From positions 1 to 64,000 of the forward strand of contig NZ_RKKU01000008.1 in assembly GCF_003797945.1 (NCBI RefSeq): a stretch of DNA of 64,000 bases, written 5' to 3'. This document shows, piece by piece, positions 26,018 to 35,458 of the stretch. This DNA comes from Pseudomonas neustonica (GTDB lineage Bacteria; Pseudomonadota; Gammaproteobacteria; Pseudomonadales; Pseudomonadaceae). Below the pieces are notes generated by a model. It did no database searches. It was not told the origin of the DNA and was given only the letters and a program-made list of their open reading frames with translations. Each line of letters opens with the position of its first letter. Positions within the stretch are counted from its first letter, which is position 1. The translations under genes were made by a program, and so were the position numbers.

Positions 26018-26194
26018 ATGGGGAAGGAGCTTTTTTGGGCCAGTCTGGCCATTTTTTCTGTCGGGGTTTTATTGATAAGTGCGGGATTTTCTCGCCGGGA
26101 CAGCGGCTGGGGTATCGCGCTGCTGTGGCTGGGGGCTGCCTGTATGCTCGGCTTGGTGTTCTACCACATCCCCAAAATGCTGCATCTGACCTGA
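26018..26194 (+). CDS. Small two-helix membrane protein, 58 residues
   Basis: Starts MGKELFWASLAIFSVGVLL with GGGGGAA upstream. Two hydrophobic stretches (WASLAIFSVGVLLISAGF and IALLWLGAACMLGLVFY) are separated by the charged turn SRRDSGWG, and the protein ends IPKMLHLT. No family recognised. A competing 117-residue frame at 25894-26247 has no sensible composition. Lies between the tRNA cluster and the siderophore receptor. Confidence 0.6.
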   Translation: MGKELFWASLAIFSVGVLLISAGFSRRDSGWGIALLWLGAACMLGLVFYHIPKMLHLT

Positions 26195-26218
26195 GGTTGG
26201 CGGGTGCTGTCGGTAACC

Positions 26219-26250
26219 GGCTCAGAGGCGGGCAAAGTCACCTCTGAGCC
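26219..26250. terminator. Hairpin between converging genes
   Basis: GGCTCAGAGG (26219-26228) pairs perfectly with CCTCTGAGCC (26241-26250) over a 12-base loop, between the small membrane protein gene and the converging receptor gene. No long T-run. Confidence 0.5.
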
Positions 26251-26267
26251 ACACAGTGGGATGTTTA

Positions 26268-28394
26268 TTAGAAATCGTAGCGAACGCTGGCCTCCAGGCT
26301 GCGTTCGGCGCCAAACCAGCAGTTCAGAGTGTCAAAGCAACTGTAATAGCGCTCGTTGAACAGGTTGTTGGCCGATAACGTAACGCTTGCGCCATCCATT
26401 GCTCGGTCGACGCTGCCCAGGTCATACCCCAAACTTAGATCAACCAGGGTGGCGGAGGGCACTGTATCGGAGTTGGTGGCATCTACTTCGGCCTCACCGA
26501 TATAGCGCACGCCACCGCCCAGGGTGATACCCGCCAGCGGGCCGTTGAACACATCATAACTGGCCCAGGCCGTGGCCGACTGATCTGGGACCCATACCGG
26601 CGTTTTGCCTTGCAGGCCACTGTTGTCCTTGGTTACCTCTACGTCTTGATAAGTGTAGCTGCCCATCAGATTCAGGTTGCGATTGACCTGAGTGCGGGCC
26701 TCCAGCTCAATGCCCTGTGAACGTACTTCACCGGCCTGAATCTTGTCGTAGGCAGTGCCGTTAGGATCGCGTGTCAGTACGTTCTCTTTCTCGATACGGT
26801 ATAGCGCTAGCGAGCCCGTTGTCTGTTTGTCAGCGGTGCTGTATTTGATACCGGTTTCCCACTGCGTTGCAGTAGAAGGCTCGTAAGTCGAACCTAGCCT
26901 ATCCAGGCCACCTACGGGCTCGAAGCTTTCGGCGTAGCTGATAAAGGGGGCAAAGCCACTGTCGAACTCATAGAGCGCGCCCGCCCGCCAGGAGGTGTTG
27001 TGCTGCTTGACCTTGCCATCGACCGGTTGGCCGTACTGGATACCCTTTTCTCGTGATTCAAAGGTGTCATAACGCCCACCCGCGAGCAGCACCCAGCGAC
27101 CAATGCGCATTTGGTCCTGGAAATAAACCCCGGTTTGTTCGGTATCGATAGAAAACTGACTACTCAAACCGGACGCCGCGAAATCCAGTTGGCTACCGTC
27201 AATCAGATGATGGTGAGGATCGAATAAGTCGATCGCCGGTGCAGCGGCATCTTCATAGCCGATGTCGCTTTTGAATTTGAAATAGTCGATGCCCAGTAGC
27301 AAGTTATGCTCGATCGCGCCAGTTATAACAATGCCTGATAGCTGGTTGTCGATGGTAACGCCCTTGCCGGTTTCGTCCGTCAGATACGCTCGGCGCGACA
27401 AGGTGCGCTGATCAGCTGCGAGACCTGATGAGTAAGTGTTTTCCTGATAGGCATCGCCATGCTGGTAGCGAAAGCTCTGCAGGAAATTCCAGTTTTCGCT
27501 GAGCTGATGGTCAATCTTGTAGCCGATCAGCAGCATTTCCCGTTCGTATTTATTCCAGTTGGCGTCACCGCTGTAGGTGTTGACGTCCAGATCCCCGTTG
27601 GCGTTGTGCTGAAACAGCCCCTGAGCGGGCAGGGTAGTATAGATGCCCATATCGGGATCTTTCTGATAGTAGGCGTTGAGATTGATCAGCGTCGCGTCGC
27701 TGATCTGCCAGTCCACTGAGGGCGCGAGCATGATGCGTTCGTTTTCAGAGGTGTCGGCTTGGCCGTCACTGCTGTTGGCCAGGCCGTTGAGGCGGTAGGT
27801 CAAGTCTGAGTCGCCCAACTGCCCGGCAGAGTCGAACGTGATTTCTTTCAGATTGTTACTGCCAACGCTCAACTCCACGCTGTTATAGGCGTCGCGCAGG
27901 GGCTTCTTGCTGATGAGGTTGACCATGCCTCCAGGTGGCATAGAGCCGTAGAGAGTCGAAGTAGGGCCCTTGAATACCTCGACTTGCTGCACTGCCTGCA
28001 TGTCTATCTGTGGCTGCAGGTTCCAATCGTTGTACAGCAGCTGCAGTCCGTCATAGAAGTTCTGGTAATTGATGAAGCCACGAATATTGAATAGATCTGA
28101 TCGGGTGACTGCGCCGCCGCGCAGTTCGGTATTAACGCCGGGTACGTAGCGTAGCGCCTGCGCCACGGTATCGGCGTTGCGCGAGTCCAGCGTGTACTCG
28201 TCGATCACCGAGATACCTTGTGGCGTTTCCTGCGGACTCAACTGAGTCTTGGTCGCGGTATTGCGGTAGGTGCTGCTGTACACCGTGAGACTGTCCAGCA
28301 CATATTCGTCCTGCTCTTGTGCGTGCAGGTGGAGGCCAGGGTGGGCGGCCGCAACGGCGGCGGCGATAAGACTTAAGCGAAAGAAGGGGCGCAC
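26268..28394 (-). CDS. TonB-dependent siderophore receptor
   Basis: A 708-residue outer-membrane receptor with signal peptide (ending LHLHAQ). The TonB box region follows (EQDEYVLDSLTVYSS), then the plug domain (LSPQETPQGISVIDEYTL, ALRYVPGVNTELRGGAVTRSDLFNIRGF, VEVFKGPTSTLYGSMPPGGMVNLISKKP) and the 22-strand barrel ending in SVRYDF with terminal Phe. The pattern is FhuA/FpvA-like ferric-siderophore uptake. Start is GTG at 28394 with TGGAG upstream. An AraC regulator lies upstream on the same strand and a Fur-like site lies just before the gene. Confidence 0.92.
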   Translation of the reverse strand: MRPFFRLSLIAAAVAAAHPGLHLHAQEQDEYVLDSLTVYSSTYRNTATKTQLSPQETPQGISVIDEYTLDSRNADTVAQALRYVPGVNTELRGGAVTRSDLFNIRGFINYQNFYDGLQLLYNDWNLQPQIDMQAVQQVEVFKGPTSTLYGSMPPGGMVNLISKKPLRDAYNSVELSVGSNNLKEITFDSAGQLGDSDLTYRLNGLANSSDGQADTSENERIMLAPSVDWQISDATLINLNAYYQKDPDMGIYTTLPAQGLFQHNANGDLDVNTYSGDANWNKYEREMLLIGYKIDHQLSENWNFLQSFRYQHGDAYQENTYSSGLAADQRTLSRRAYLTDETGKGVTIDNQLSGIVITGAIEHNLLLGIDYFKFKSDIGYEDAAAPAIDLFDPHHHLIDGSQLDFAASGLSSQFSIDTEQTGVYFQDQMRIGRWVLLAGGRYDTFESREKGIQYGQPVDGKVKQHNTSWRAGALYEFDSGFAPFISYAESFEPVGGLDRLGSTYEPSTATQWETGIKYSTADKQTTGSLALYRIEKENVLTRDPNGTAYDKIQAGEVRSQGIELEARTQVNRNLNLMGSYTYQDVEVTKDNSGLQGKTPVWVPDQSATAWASYDVFNGPLAGITLGGGVRYIGEAEVDATNSDTVPSATLVDLSLGYDLGSVDRAMDGASVTLSANNLFNERYYSCFDTLNCWFGAERSLEASVRYDF

Positions 28395-28421
28395 GGTAAT
28401 GACGACTCCAGACAGGTAGTG

Positions 28422-28447
28422 GATTCATTATCAAATGGTAATGATTC
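28422..28447 (-). promoter_or_regulatory. Fur-like operator before the siderophore receptor
   Basis: The minus strand reads AATCATTACCATTTGATAATG, close to the alternating GATAAT/ATTATC pattern of the Fur box (GATAATGATAATCATTATC). It lies 28-53 bases before the receptor GTG, overlapping the likely promoter, which fits iron repression. Confidence 0.6.
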
Positions 28448-28535
28448 TATTTTATATCTGTTCGGGGGCTGTCACTTAACCATTTGGTGCATGACACGCT
28501 GGCCAGATGAGGTCTGCTGTGGCTTCGCGTCTGAC

Positions 28536-29450
28536 TCAACGTGGTTTGACGGGGACCCAATATTCCATATAACAATCAGCACTGCCGGGGCGGAAGCGCT
28601 GGTCATACATCTCCAGGTCAAAGCCGTTGACGCCGCAATAGCCGGATTCCGGCAGCCAGTGCACGATGAAGCATTCCAGTACCTTCTGCAGACTGCTGAT
28701 GTCCCCATGGTGGGGGATAACCGCGTAATCCTGAGCGGGTATGGTCAGTGTTTTCAGTCCGACGCAAGATGGGCTCAGGTCAGTCTGGAAACATGCCCAG
28801 TAGGGGAAGCTCTCTTGGCTATTGTCTGTCTGGGTCAGGTCCAGTACGCCAATCAAGTTAGACGGGGCTGGTTCCAGGGCGTGATCTTGTATGGTTCTCA
28901 TCAAGCGCTTCCAGACGTCCGGTACGCTGGTAGTGAAGTCTGGTGTTTGTGAAAACAGGCCTTTGATCGGTGCACTGATACCGCTTACCGTGATGGCCTC
29001 CTGGTGCTCTACACGGATAGACAGCATGGATTTGTGCATAGCCGACGGCAGACGGGGCATTTCCTGCAGGTTGATGGCGGCGAGCATGCGGGTGCGCTGG
29101 CCGCGCCGGCGATAGGCGCCGGGCGCGCAGCCAAACATGTGCCGAAAGCTGCGGCTAAAGCTGATTTCAGAATCAAAACCGCAACTTAGCGCGATGTCCA
29201 GCTGTCGTTTCTGGGTGCTGATCAATAACTCGGCGGCATGGCTGAGGCGAAGCTCGCGTATGTACTGAGCGACGGTAAAGCCGGTGGCTGCAGTAAATAC
29301 ACGCTGGAATTGCCATCGCGACCAGCAACTCTGGGCAGCTAGAAGCTGCACGGATAACGGGTCATCAAGATGGCAATGAATATAGCTGAGAGCCCGCTCA
29401 ATGCGGGTCAAGTGATGCTCAGGCGAGGTTTCCAAGGCGTGACCGCTCAT
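28536..29450 (-). CDS. AraC-family regulator with GyrI-like effector domain
   Basis: From the ATG at 29450 it has 304 residues (a GTG at 29459 is possible but lacks a ribosome binding site; TGGAA precedes the ATG). Residues ~15-115 are the double helix-turn-helix of AraC (LSVQLLAAQSCWSRWQFQRVFTAATGFTVAQYIRELRLSHAAELL, IALSCGFDSEISFSRSFRHMFGCAPGAYRR). The rest is a GyrI/SOUL-like small-molecule-binding domain ending in CYMEYWVPVKPR. It lies upstream of the siderophore receptor and probably activates it in response to a ligand, possibly the siderophore itself. Confidence 0.88.
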   Translation of the reverse strand: MSGHALETSPEHHLTRIERALSYIHCHLDDPLSVQLLAAQSCWSRWQFQRVFTAATGFTVAQYIRELRLSHAAELLISTQKRQLDIALSCGFDSEISFSRSFRHMFGCAPGAYRRRGQRTRMLAAINLQEMPRLPSAMHKSMLSIRVEHQEAITVSGISAPIKGLFSQTPDFTTSVPDVWKRLMRTIQDHALEPAPSNLIGVLDLTQTDNSQESFPYWACFQTDLSPSCVGLKTLTIPAQDYAVIPHHGDISSLQKVLECFIVHWLPESGYCGVNGFDLEMYDQRFRPGSADCYMEYWVPVKPR

Positions 29451-29600
29451 ACATTCCACGTAGCCAGCACCATACCTGATATCGAATCAGATGCAAGTAA
29501 TTCCTATTTGCAATGGCATTCATCAAGCTTTCATCTCTGATTAATGGAACTGTCATGCGATGATGGCGAAATCGGGTTGATAGTCAAAGGAGAGCACAAT

Positions 29601-30974
29601 ATGCAGATATGCGTCATAGGCTGTGGGTACGTTGGATTGGTCACGGCCGTCTGTTTTGCCGAAATGGGTAACAGTGTCACCTGTATCGACAGCAATGTAG
29701 AGCGCATAAGTATGCTGCAAGAGGGTCGCTCTCCCATATTTGAGCCCGGTATTGAAGTGTTGTTGAGTAGCAATATCAGAGGGGGCAGGCTGTGTTTCAG
29801 CGCCACGCTGGATGACGGTGCTCTGCGCGGGGCCGAGGTTGTCTTTATCGCTGTTGGTACGCCGTCAGCGGAAGATGGCTCAGCAGACATATCGCAAATA
29901 CTCTCGGTGGCGAACGAGCTGGCACATAAGCTGACTCAGCCCGCTATTGTGGTGTGCAAATCAACCGCCCCGGTGGGTACCGCTTGCCGCGTTCAGAATA
30001 TCCTTGATCAGCATTGCGCTAGTCTTCAGCGGATTGGCCTGCACCGGGTCGTGAGCAACCCGGAGTTTCTGAAGGAAGGTGCTGCCTTGAACGATTTTAT
30101 GCGACCGGATCGCATTGTTATAGGGACCGACGATAATCAGGCACAGCAAGTCATGCATCAGTTGTATGAGCCTTTCGTGCGTAACCATGATCGCATCTTG
30201 TTCATGTCGCGGCGCGCTGCAGAAATGACCAAATATGCCGCCAACGCTTTTCTTGCCACCAAGATCTCGTTCATCAATGAAATGGCGGCTTTCTGTGATG
30301 AGTTTGCGGTTGATGTCGAGCAGGTACGCAAGGGTATAGGTGCAGACCAACGTATTGGCCATCACTTCATTTACGCTGGTTGCGGCTACGGTGGCTCCTG
30401 TTTCCCCAAGGATATTCGCGCCATTCTGCATATGGCAGGCGAGCACAATAGGCGTATGCCTATTCTTGAGGCAGTAGAGGCACGCAATCAGGAGCAGAAA
30501 ACCTGGCCTTTTCGCGCTCTGCAAGACCAGCTGGGTGAAGATCTCAGTGGTCTCACGGTGACTATCTGGGGGTTGTCTTTCAAACCCGGAACTGACGATA
30601 TCCGCGATGCCCCAAGCCGGACATTGATTGAGTCACTGCTGATAGCGGGTGCGCAGATCAAGGCCTTCGATCCGATAGCCGCAGACAACATCAAGCGTTG
30701 TTATCCGCACGCAGTGAAGACCGGGCAGTTGCAACTAGTGGATGAGCCCTACGACGCCCTGCAGGGTGCCGACGCCCTGGTGTTGGTGACCGAGTGGAAG
30801 CAATTTCGGCAACCCAACTTTTCCCTGATGCGCAGTTTGATGCGTAATCCTTTATTGCTGGACGGGCGTAATCAGTACGAGCCGGCGCTGGTCGAGCGTG
30901 AAGGCTTTGTCTATGTGGGGGTTGGGCGACCATCAACACAGCCAGTTGCCGCTGCTTTGCGCGCAGTAGTCTGA
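29601..30974 (+). CDS. ugd: UDP-glucose 6-dehydrogenase
   Basis: 457 residues from the ATG at 29601 (AAAGGAGAG upstream). N-terminal NAD-binding [18 protein letters not shown], the [15 protein letters not shown] segment, [33 protein letters not shown], and the catalytic cysteine in [11 protein letters not shown] are all present, with C-terminal [16 protein letters not shown]. The enzyme makes UDP-glucuronate from UDP-glucose for capsule, exopolysaccharide or lipid A modification. It stands alone here, without polysaccharide genes beside it. Confidence 0.93.
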   Translation: MQICVIGCGYVGLVTAVCFAEMGNSVTCIDSNVERISMLQEGRSPIFEPGIEVLLSSNIRGGRLCFSATLDDGALRGAEVVFIAVGTPSAEDGSADISQILSVANELAHKLTQPAIVVCKSTAPVGTACRVQNILDQHCASLQRIGLHRVVSNPEFLKEGAALNDFMRPDRIVIGTDDNQAQQVMHQLYEPFVRNHDRILFMSRRAAEMTKYAANAFLATKISFINEMAAFCDEFAVDVEQVRKGIGADQRIGHHFIYAGCGYGGSCFPKDIRAILHMAGEHNRRMPILEAVEARNQEQKTWPFRALQDQLGEDLSGLTVTIWGLSFKPGTDDIRDAPSRTLIESLLIAGAQIKAFDPIAADNIKRCYPHAVKTGQLQLVDEPYDALQGADALVLVTEWKQFRQPNFSLMRSLMRNPLLLDGRNQYEPALVEREGFVYVGVGRPSTQPVAAALRAVV

Positions 30975-31050
30975 GTACACGCACGGGTGCCATAAGAGAG
31001 GGGCTTTGCGGTATGATATCAAGCCCCCCTCGACGCAAGAAAAGGCCCGT

Positions 31051-32415
31051 ATGTCTGACTACGATTTTGATCTCTTTGTCATTGGTGCAGGTTCCGGCGG
31101 CGTGCGCGCAAGTCGTATGGCTGCTGGCTTTGGTGCGCGGGTAGCGGTCGCTGAAGATCGTTACCTGGGAGGCACCTGCGTCAATGTCGGTTGCGTACCA
31201 AAGAAGCTCTTTGCCTACGCCGCGCATTTTGCCGAAGATATTGTCGATGCCGCAGGTTTTGGTTGGGATATCACCAAACCTGAGTTCACCTGGTCGCGGT
31301 TGCTGGAAAATAAAAACCAGGAAATTACCCGCCTCAATGGCATTTACCACAACCTGCTGACATCCGCGGGCGTCACCCTGATAAACGGGCGCGCGCGCCT
31401 CAAGGATGCGCATCACGTCGTTGTTGGCGATACTACTTACAGCGCCGAGCGGATTGTGATTGCCACTGGTGGGTGGCCGTTTATTCCCGAGTTTCCCGGG
31501 CGTGAGCATGTGATCAGTTCCAACGAAGCTTTCTTCATTGAAAAACTGCCCAAGCGAACGCTGGTAGTAGGCGGTGGTTATATTGCTGTCGAATTCGCCT
31601 GTATATTTGAAGGCCTTGGCTGCGAGTCGCGGCTCTTGTACCGAGGTGACTTGTTCCTGCGGGGCTTTGATATGAGCGTGCGCGAACACATGGCGCAGAC
31701 GCTTAACAGCAAAGGGCTGGAGCTGACTTTTAACGCCGATGTTGAGCGTATCGACAAGCAAAGCGATGGCAGTTTACTGGTGAGCCTGAACAATGGCGAC
31801 ACCATTGAAACTGATCTGGTGCTCTACGCCACCGGGCGTCGCCCCCACCTGGAAGGTCTGGGACTGGAAAACACCAGGGTCACGCTGGACAAGAAGGGGT
31901 TTGTTGCAGTTGATGAGCATTACCAAACCACGGAACCTTCCATTTATGCTATCGGCGATGTTACCGACACCTTGCAGTTAACCCCGGTAGCGTTGGCTGA
32001 GGGCATGGCGCTTGCCCGACGGTTATACCAGCCGGAGGAATACGTTCCGGTCGATTACAAGGATATTCCGACGGCCGTGTTCTGCATTCCCAATATTGCC
32101 ACGCTGGGCCTAAGCGAAGAGGACGCCCGCGCAAAAGGTCATAAACTGCGGGTGTTTGAAAGTCGATTCCGCGCCATGCGCAATACGCTGGCAGGGCGCA
32201 GTGATCAGAGCCTTATGAAGCTGGTGGTTGATAAGCATGATGACCGCATACTCGGCATACACATGATAGGGCCGGACGCCGGAGAGATGCTGCAGGGACT
32301 GGCTGTAGCGGTAAAAGCTGGCGCTACCAAGGCGGTGTTTGATGCCACCCTGGGCATTCATCCCACGGCGGCAGAAGAGTTTGTTACCATGCGCACCCCA
32401 ACCCGCGAGGACTGA
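31051..32415 (+). CDS. gor: Glutathione-disulfide reductase
   Basis: 454 residues from the ATG at 31051. FAD motif [16 protein letters not shown], redox-active disulfide [18 protein letters not shown] motif [19 protein letters not shown] followed by Arg-containing [13 protein letters not shown] (the NADPH-phosphate contact), and the interface motif [13 protein letters not shown] with the catalytic His-Glu pair. These together mark glutathione reductase rather than lipoamide dehydrogenase or mercuric reductase. Keeps the cytosolic glutathione pool reduced. It begins 76 bases after ugd and may be transcribed separately. Confidence 0.93.
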   Translation: MSDYDFDLFVIGAGSGGVRASRMAAGFGARVAVAEDRYLGGTCVNVGCVPKKLFAYAAHFAEDIVDAAGFGWDITKPEFTWSRLLENKNQEITRLNGIYHNLLTSAGVTLINGRARLKDAHHVVVGDTTYSAERIVIATGGWPFIPEFPGREHVISSNEAFFIEKLPKRTLVVGGGYIAVEFACIFEGLGCESRLLYRGDLFLRGFDMSVREHMAQTLNSKGLELTFNADVERIDKQSDGSLLVSLNNGDTIETDLVLYATGRRPHLEGLGLENTRVTLDKKGFVAVDEHYQTTEPSIYAIGDVTDTLQLTPVALAEGMALARRLYQPEEYVPVDYKDIPTAVFCIPNIATLGLSEEDARAKGHKLRVFESRFRAMRNTLAGRSDQSLMKLVVDKHDDRILGIHMIGPDAGEMLQGLAVAVKAGATKAVFDATLGIHPTAAEEFVTMRTPTRED

Positions 32416-32573
32416 GCGCGGATGCCTGCAATGTTGTAAACGTGCACTGGATTTTTCGCTCCGGGTTCCATCGGGGCGTTGTCGTAGCTGTCTAAGCTAT
32501 GAGCTACCAGGCACTTTCAAAGCGCGGATTACAACGCAGGTTATCGTTGATTACCTGCCAGTGGAGTGTGTGA

Positions 32574-33212
32574 ATGAGCTGGTTTTATGCCTGTGATTTG
32601 TTTGGCGTAGCGGTATTTGCCATTACCGGTGCGCTGATGGCTGGCCGAAAATCAATGGACCTGTTCGGTGTGCTGGTGATTGCTATCGTTACCTCGCTGG
32701 GCGGCGGTACCTTGCGCGACGTCATATTGAGTCACTATCCGGTCAGTTGGATCCGCAACGATCTCTATATTCTGGTGGCAACGCTGGCGGCACTAGGTAC
32801 CGTACTCTGGGTGCGCTTTACCCGGCCAATTAACGAGCGTGGTCTGTTGATAGCCGATGCTTTTGGCTTGGCTGTCTTTACCGTCGTGGGTACCCAGGTT
32901 GCCCTGGAACAGCAAGTTCCGATTAGTGCCGCGGTCATCATGGGCGTGATGACCGGCGTTGCTGGTGGCGTCATGCGCGATATCATCTGTAACGAAATAC
33001 CGCTGATATTCCACAAGGAAATCTATGCGACTGCCTGTATTGCGGGCGCGTTAATTTACATTGTGCTGCAGCAGTTCAAGTGGTCTGACGACCTGGCGTC
33101 GGTCATGGCGATGCTCGCCGTGCTGAGTATTCGCCTTGCTGCCATTCGCTGGCATCTCGAACTGCCACGCTTTCATCTGTTGGATCGTGAGCCCAAGGAT
33201 TCAGATCAGTGA
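32574..33212 (+). CDS. TRIC-type cation channel (UPF0126, YadS/YicG family)
   Basis: A 212-residue inner-membrane protein of about seven helices in two repeats: FAITGALMAGRKSMDLFGVLVIAIVTSLGGGTLRDVIL and AFGLAVFTVVGTQVALEQQVP...GVMTGVAGGVMRDIICNEIPLIF. The paired G-G-x-x-R-D motifs are diagnostic. Prokaryotic TRIC proteins form trimeric potassium-permeable channels, though in some bacteria they were proposed to move glycine. GTGGAG lies before the ATG. The C-terminal end overlaps the converging PCuAC gene by seven bases. Confidence 0.88.
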   Translation: MSWFYACDLFGVAVFAITGALMAGRKSMDLFGVLVIAIVTSLGGGTLRDVILSHYPVSWIRNDLYILVATLAALGTVLWVRFTRPINERGLLIADAFGLAVFTVVGTQVALEQQVPISAAVIMGVMTGVAGGVMRDIICNEIPLIFHKEIYATACIAGALIYIVLQQFKWSDDLASVMAMLAVLSIRLAAIRWHLELPRFHLLDREPKDSDQ

Positions 33213-33685
33213 TGGCTGTGGGCGTCATCGGTATGTGCCGGTGGTGCCTCAGCTTGCACATTCACGACGACCTCAACGTCTCCCGCCTTGCTGAAGTGCA
33301 AGGTTAGCGGAAAATGCTCTCCAGCCACCAGCGGCTGCTTAAGGTTGAACAGCATCAGATGATAGCCACCTGGCTGGAACACCAGTGTTTCACCGGGAGC
33401 AACGGGCAGTGTCTGCACTTGTTGCATTTTCATCAGCCCATCAACGTGTTTATGTTCGTGGATCTCTACCTTGTCAGCTGCCGGTGTGTCTGCACCAAGC
33501 AGTTCATCTGCCTGCTCCCCGTGATTGGCGATAGACAGATAGGCAGCGCCCGTTGGCGCGACCGGGGGCAGGGCACGAGACCACGGATGATCAATATGCA
33601 GCGAGCCTGCATCAAACTCGTGGGCGAGCGTTAATGGCGCAAGGCAGCAAAAAAAGAGCGCAGATACTACTTTGTTAAATGACAT
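33206..33685 (-). CDS. Periplasmic copper chaperone PCuAC
   Basis: 159 residues from the ATG at 33685 with AAGGACC upstream; signal peptide MSFNKVVSALFFCCLAPLTLA. The PCu(A)C copper motif is complete: HEHKHVDGLMKMQQV followed by PGGYHLMLFNL, supplying His and Met ligands for Cu(I). The C-terminus is His-rich (HTDDAHSHH), an extra metal-binding tail. PCuAC proteins deliver copper to CuA/CuB centres of respiratory oxidases. No other copper gene adjoins it, though a cytochrome bo3 operon lies about 26 kb away. Confidence 0.9.
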   Translation of the reverse strand: MSFNKVVSALFFCCLAPLTLAHEFDAGSLHIDHPWSRALPPVAPTGAAYLSIANHGEQADELLGADTPAADKVEIHEHKHVDGLMKMQQVQTLPVAPGETLVFQPGGYHLMLFNLKQPLVAGEHFPLTLHFSKAGDVEVVVNVQAEAPPAHTDDAHSHH

Positions 33686-33867
33686 GGCAGGTCCTTGTGG
33701 TTCTGAGTGAAACAAGCCTAACCTTAATAGGCCGAGTTAGATAATATCGATCACAGCGTTTGCCGGACAACTGGCATGTTAAAAAAGCCAAAAATGTCGA
33801 TTGCTATACAAAATAAAACCAAAGATGGCTATTAGCTATCATATAATTGAGCCACACTCAGGTTTAG

Positions 33868-34251
33868 ATGATGTCAGTCTGGTGGACGAGGAAGCCTGCC
33901 GTGGTAGATGAGATAAAATTAGCAGAGCGAAGAAGATTGGAGCGGCATTCAGTGAGTACAAGCCTTGAGGTTTTTGATCTGGACACTGGCGATCATCTTG
34001 GTCGCGTCGTTGATTTGCATTCAGAAGGTTTTATGTTGCTGAGTGAGCGTCCACTGGATCTGTTTCGTTCTTTTGCGTTGCAGATAAACCTGCCCATGAC
34101 CCTGAACGGTATGACCGAGTTTCTGCTTGATGCGGAGAGCCTGTGGAATCGTGAGAGCATCAGTGGCCAGCAGTACTGGACCGGGCTGCATTTTACCCAC
34201 CTGCCGGATGAGTCGCGCCAATGCATAGAGCGAATGGTCGCTAGTCGCTGA
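33868..34251 (+). CDS. PilZ-domain c-di-GMP-binding protein
   Basis: Only 127 residues. ERRRLERHSVSTSLEVFD is the PilZ RxxxR-type c-di-GMP contact and DLHSEGFMLLSERPLD occupies the D/NxSxxG site, where Ser is followed by Glu-Gly and the first residue is D (DLHSEG). The remainder WTGLHFTHLPDESRQCIERMV closes the small beta barrel. Single-domain PilZ proteins act as c-di-GMP adaptors. It may respond to the diguanylate cyclase at 46.1 kb or others. A clear terminator follows. Confidence 0.85.
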   Translation: MMSVWWTRKPAVVDEIKLAERRRLERHSVSTSLEVFDLDTGDHLGRVVDLHSEGFMLLSERPLDLFRSFALQINLPMTLNGMTEFLLDAESLWNRESISGQQYWTGLHFTHLPDESRQCIERMVASR

Positions 34252-34280
34252 TTGCCATAGCCAAGTAACAAACAAAACAG

Positions 34281-34307
34281 AAAAAGGCAGCGTTGGCTGC
34301 CTTTTTT
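34281..34307 (+). terminator. Rho-independent terminator after the PilZ gene
   Basis: GGCAGC (34286-34291), loop GTTG, GCTGCC (34296-34301), flanked by an A-run before and TTTTTT after (34302-34307). Works in both directions, also serving the converging DUF1513 gene. Confidence 0.9.
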
Positions 34308-34339
34308 ATGCGCGTTGCAGTTGTTCTGTCTTTGCCGAC

Positions 34340-35455
34340 CTAGGAAAAGACGCCCGGTGTCAGGTGATTGTCCCAATGCACCGCGTAGTCGCCATGCGGT
34401 TGCGCTTGATTACTCTCGGGAGATAGCAGGAACAGGCCTCCCAAGCCCGAGGAAACCAGAAAACCATCTTCGCCATAGGGTAGGGCGCCTGCCACATCCG
34501 GGACGGGTACACGTTGCACAAGCTCACCACTGTGATGATTAATGATGATTGCACGGTGACCACGCGGTGCGGTAATGACCGTAAAAGGACTGGATGGGCT
34601 GATAGCGATGCTGGCGGTATAGTTTTTTAGCCCCTTTACCTCTTCGTACGGCAGTTCCAACTCGCTAAAGCGCATGCTGTTGGTGTCTAGTCTGGCGATC
34701 AGCGGCGGGGTATCCATGTCTGGGCCTTCGTACTGATAGCCTGCGATGACCACGCCTTGCGGACTGACATCAAGGTGGCGACAGCTGAGCTGGTGGTGCG
34801 ACGGCGCAAAACGCTGCGTGATCTGTCCATTACGACGATCCATCAGCAGCAACGCCGGACGCATGCTGGCGATATTGAGTTTCATACGGTCGTAGTCCGG
34901 ATGGGTTTCAATACCGCCTAGCGCAATAATCAGCGTTTCACCGTCGGGGTGCAAACGCAGCTCGTGCGGACCTATGCCGTCCAACGGATAATCGGTTACA
35001 GCACGATAACCATCCATAGCATCGTAGACCCGAATCAGGCCCTCGGCGTTGGTATAGTTATTCATGGTTACATACAAATAACGTGCATCCGGGCTATACA
35101 CGCCGTGGCCGTAGTAGTGATAGCCATCGCCGGCATGAATGCTCTGTTGCAGGGCACCGCTGCGTGTATTGATAACATGCATCTGCCGTCCCGGGCGGCG
35201 TGCAAAGATCACCACGTGATCACCAAAAGGTTGCGGGCAGCCGCCGTGACAGCGCTCGCTCACAGGCACCATAAAGGCTTGTTCACCGGTTTGGCTTACC
35301 GCGGTGATGAAGTGTTGCCCCTTATCATCATCGACCGCGCTGAGAAGCTGCAGAGATGCATTACGGCGACCCAGGTGTGATGCCGCGCAGCCGCTGAGGC
35401 TAAGCAAGGTTGCGCTAGCCAAGCCAGCACGCAAGACTTGACGACGACTTAACAT
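34340..35455 (-). CDS. DUF1513 lipoprotein (beta-propeller-like), iron operon
   Basis: A 371-residue exported protein. The N-terminus MLSRRQVLRAGLASATLLSLSGC has a twin-arginine motif SRRQVL and a lipobox LSGC, so it is a Tat-exported lipoprotein. The mature part has repeated WD40/propeller-like strands (YSPDARYLYVTMNNY, LRLHPDGETLIIALGGIETHPDYDRMKLN, AISPSSPFTVITAPRG). DUF1513 genes regularly close the imelysin/di-heme oxidase operon of pseudomonads. It begins three bases after the preceding imelysin stop. Precise role unknown; iron-related by context. Confidence 0.85.
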   Translation of the reverse strand: MLSRRQVLRAGLASATLLSLSGCAASHLGRRNASLQLLSAVDDDKGQHFITAVSQTGEQAFMVPVSERCHGGCPQPFGDHVVIFARRPGRQMHVINTRSGALQQSIHAGDGYHYYGHGVYSPDARYLYVTMNNYTNAEGLIRVYDAMDGYRAVTDYPLDGIGPHELRLHPDGETLIIALGGIETHPDYDRMKLNIASMRPALLLMDRRNGQITQRFAPSHHQLSCRHLDVSPQGVVIAGYQYEGPDMDTPPLIARLDTNSMRFSELELPYEEVKGLKNYTASIAISPSSPFTVITAPRGHRAIIINHHSGELVQRVPVPDVAGALPYGEDGFLVSSGLGGLFLLSPESNQAQPHGDYAVHWDNHLTPGVFS

Positions 35456-35458
35456 GGA

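Noticed and set aside
30691-31761. Antisense frame of 356 residues opposite ugd and gor
   Set aside because: Both sense genes have complete active-site motifs; the antisense protein is low-complexity and motif-free.
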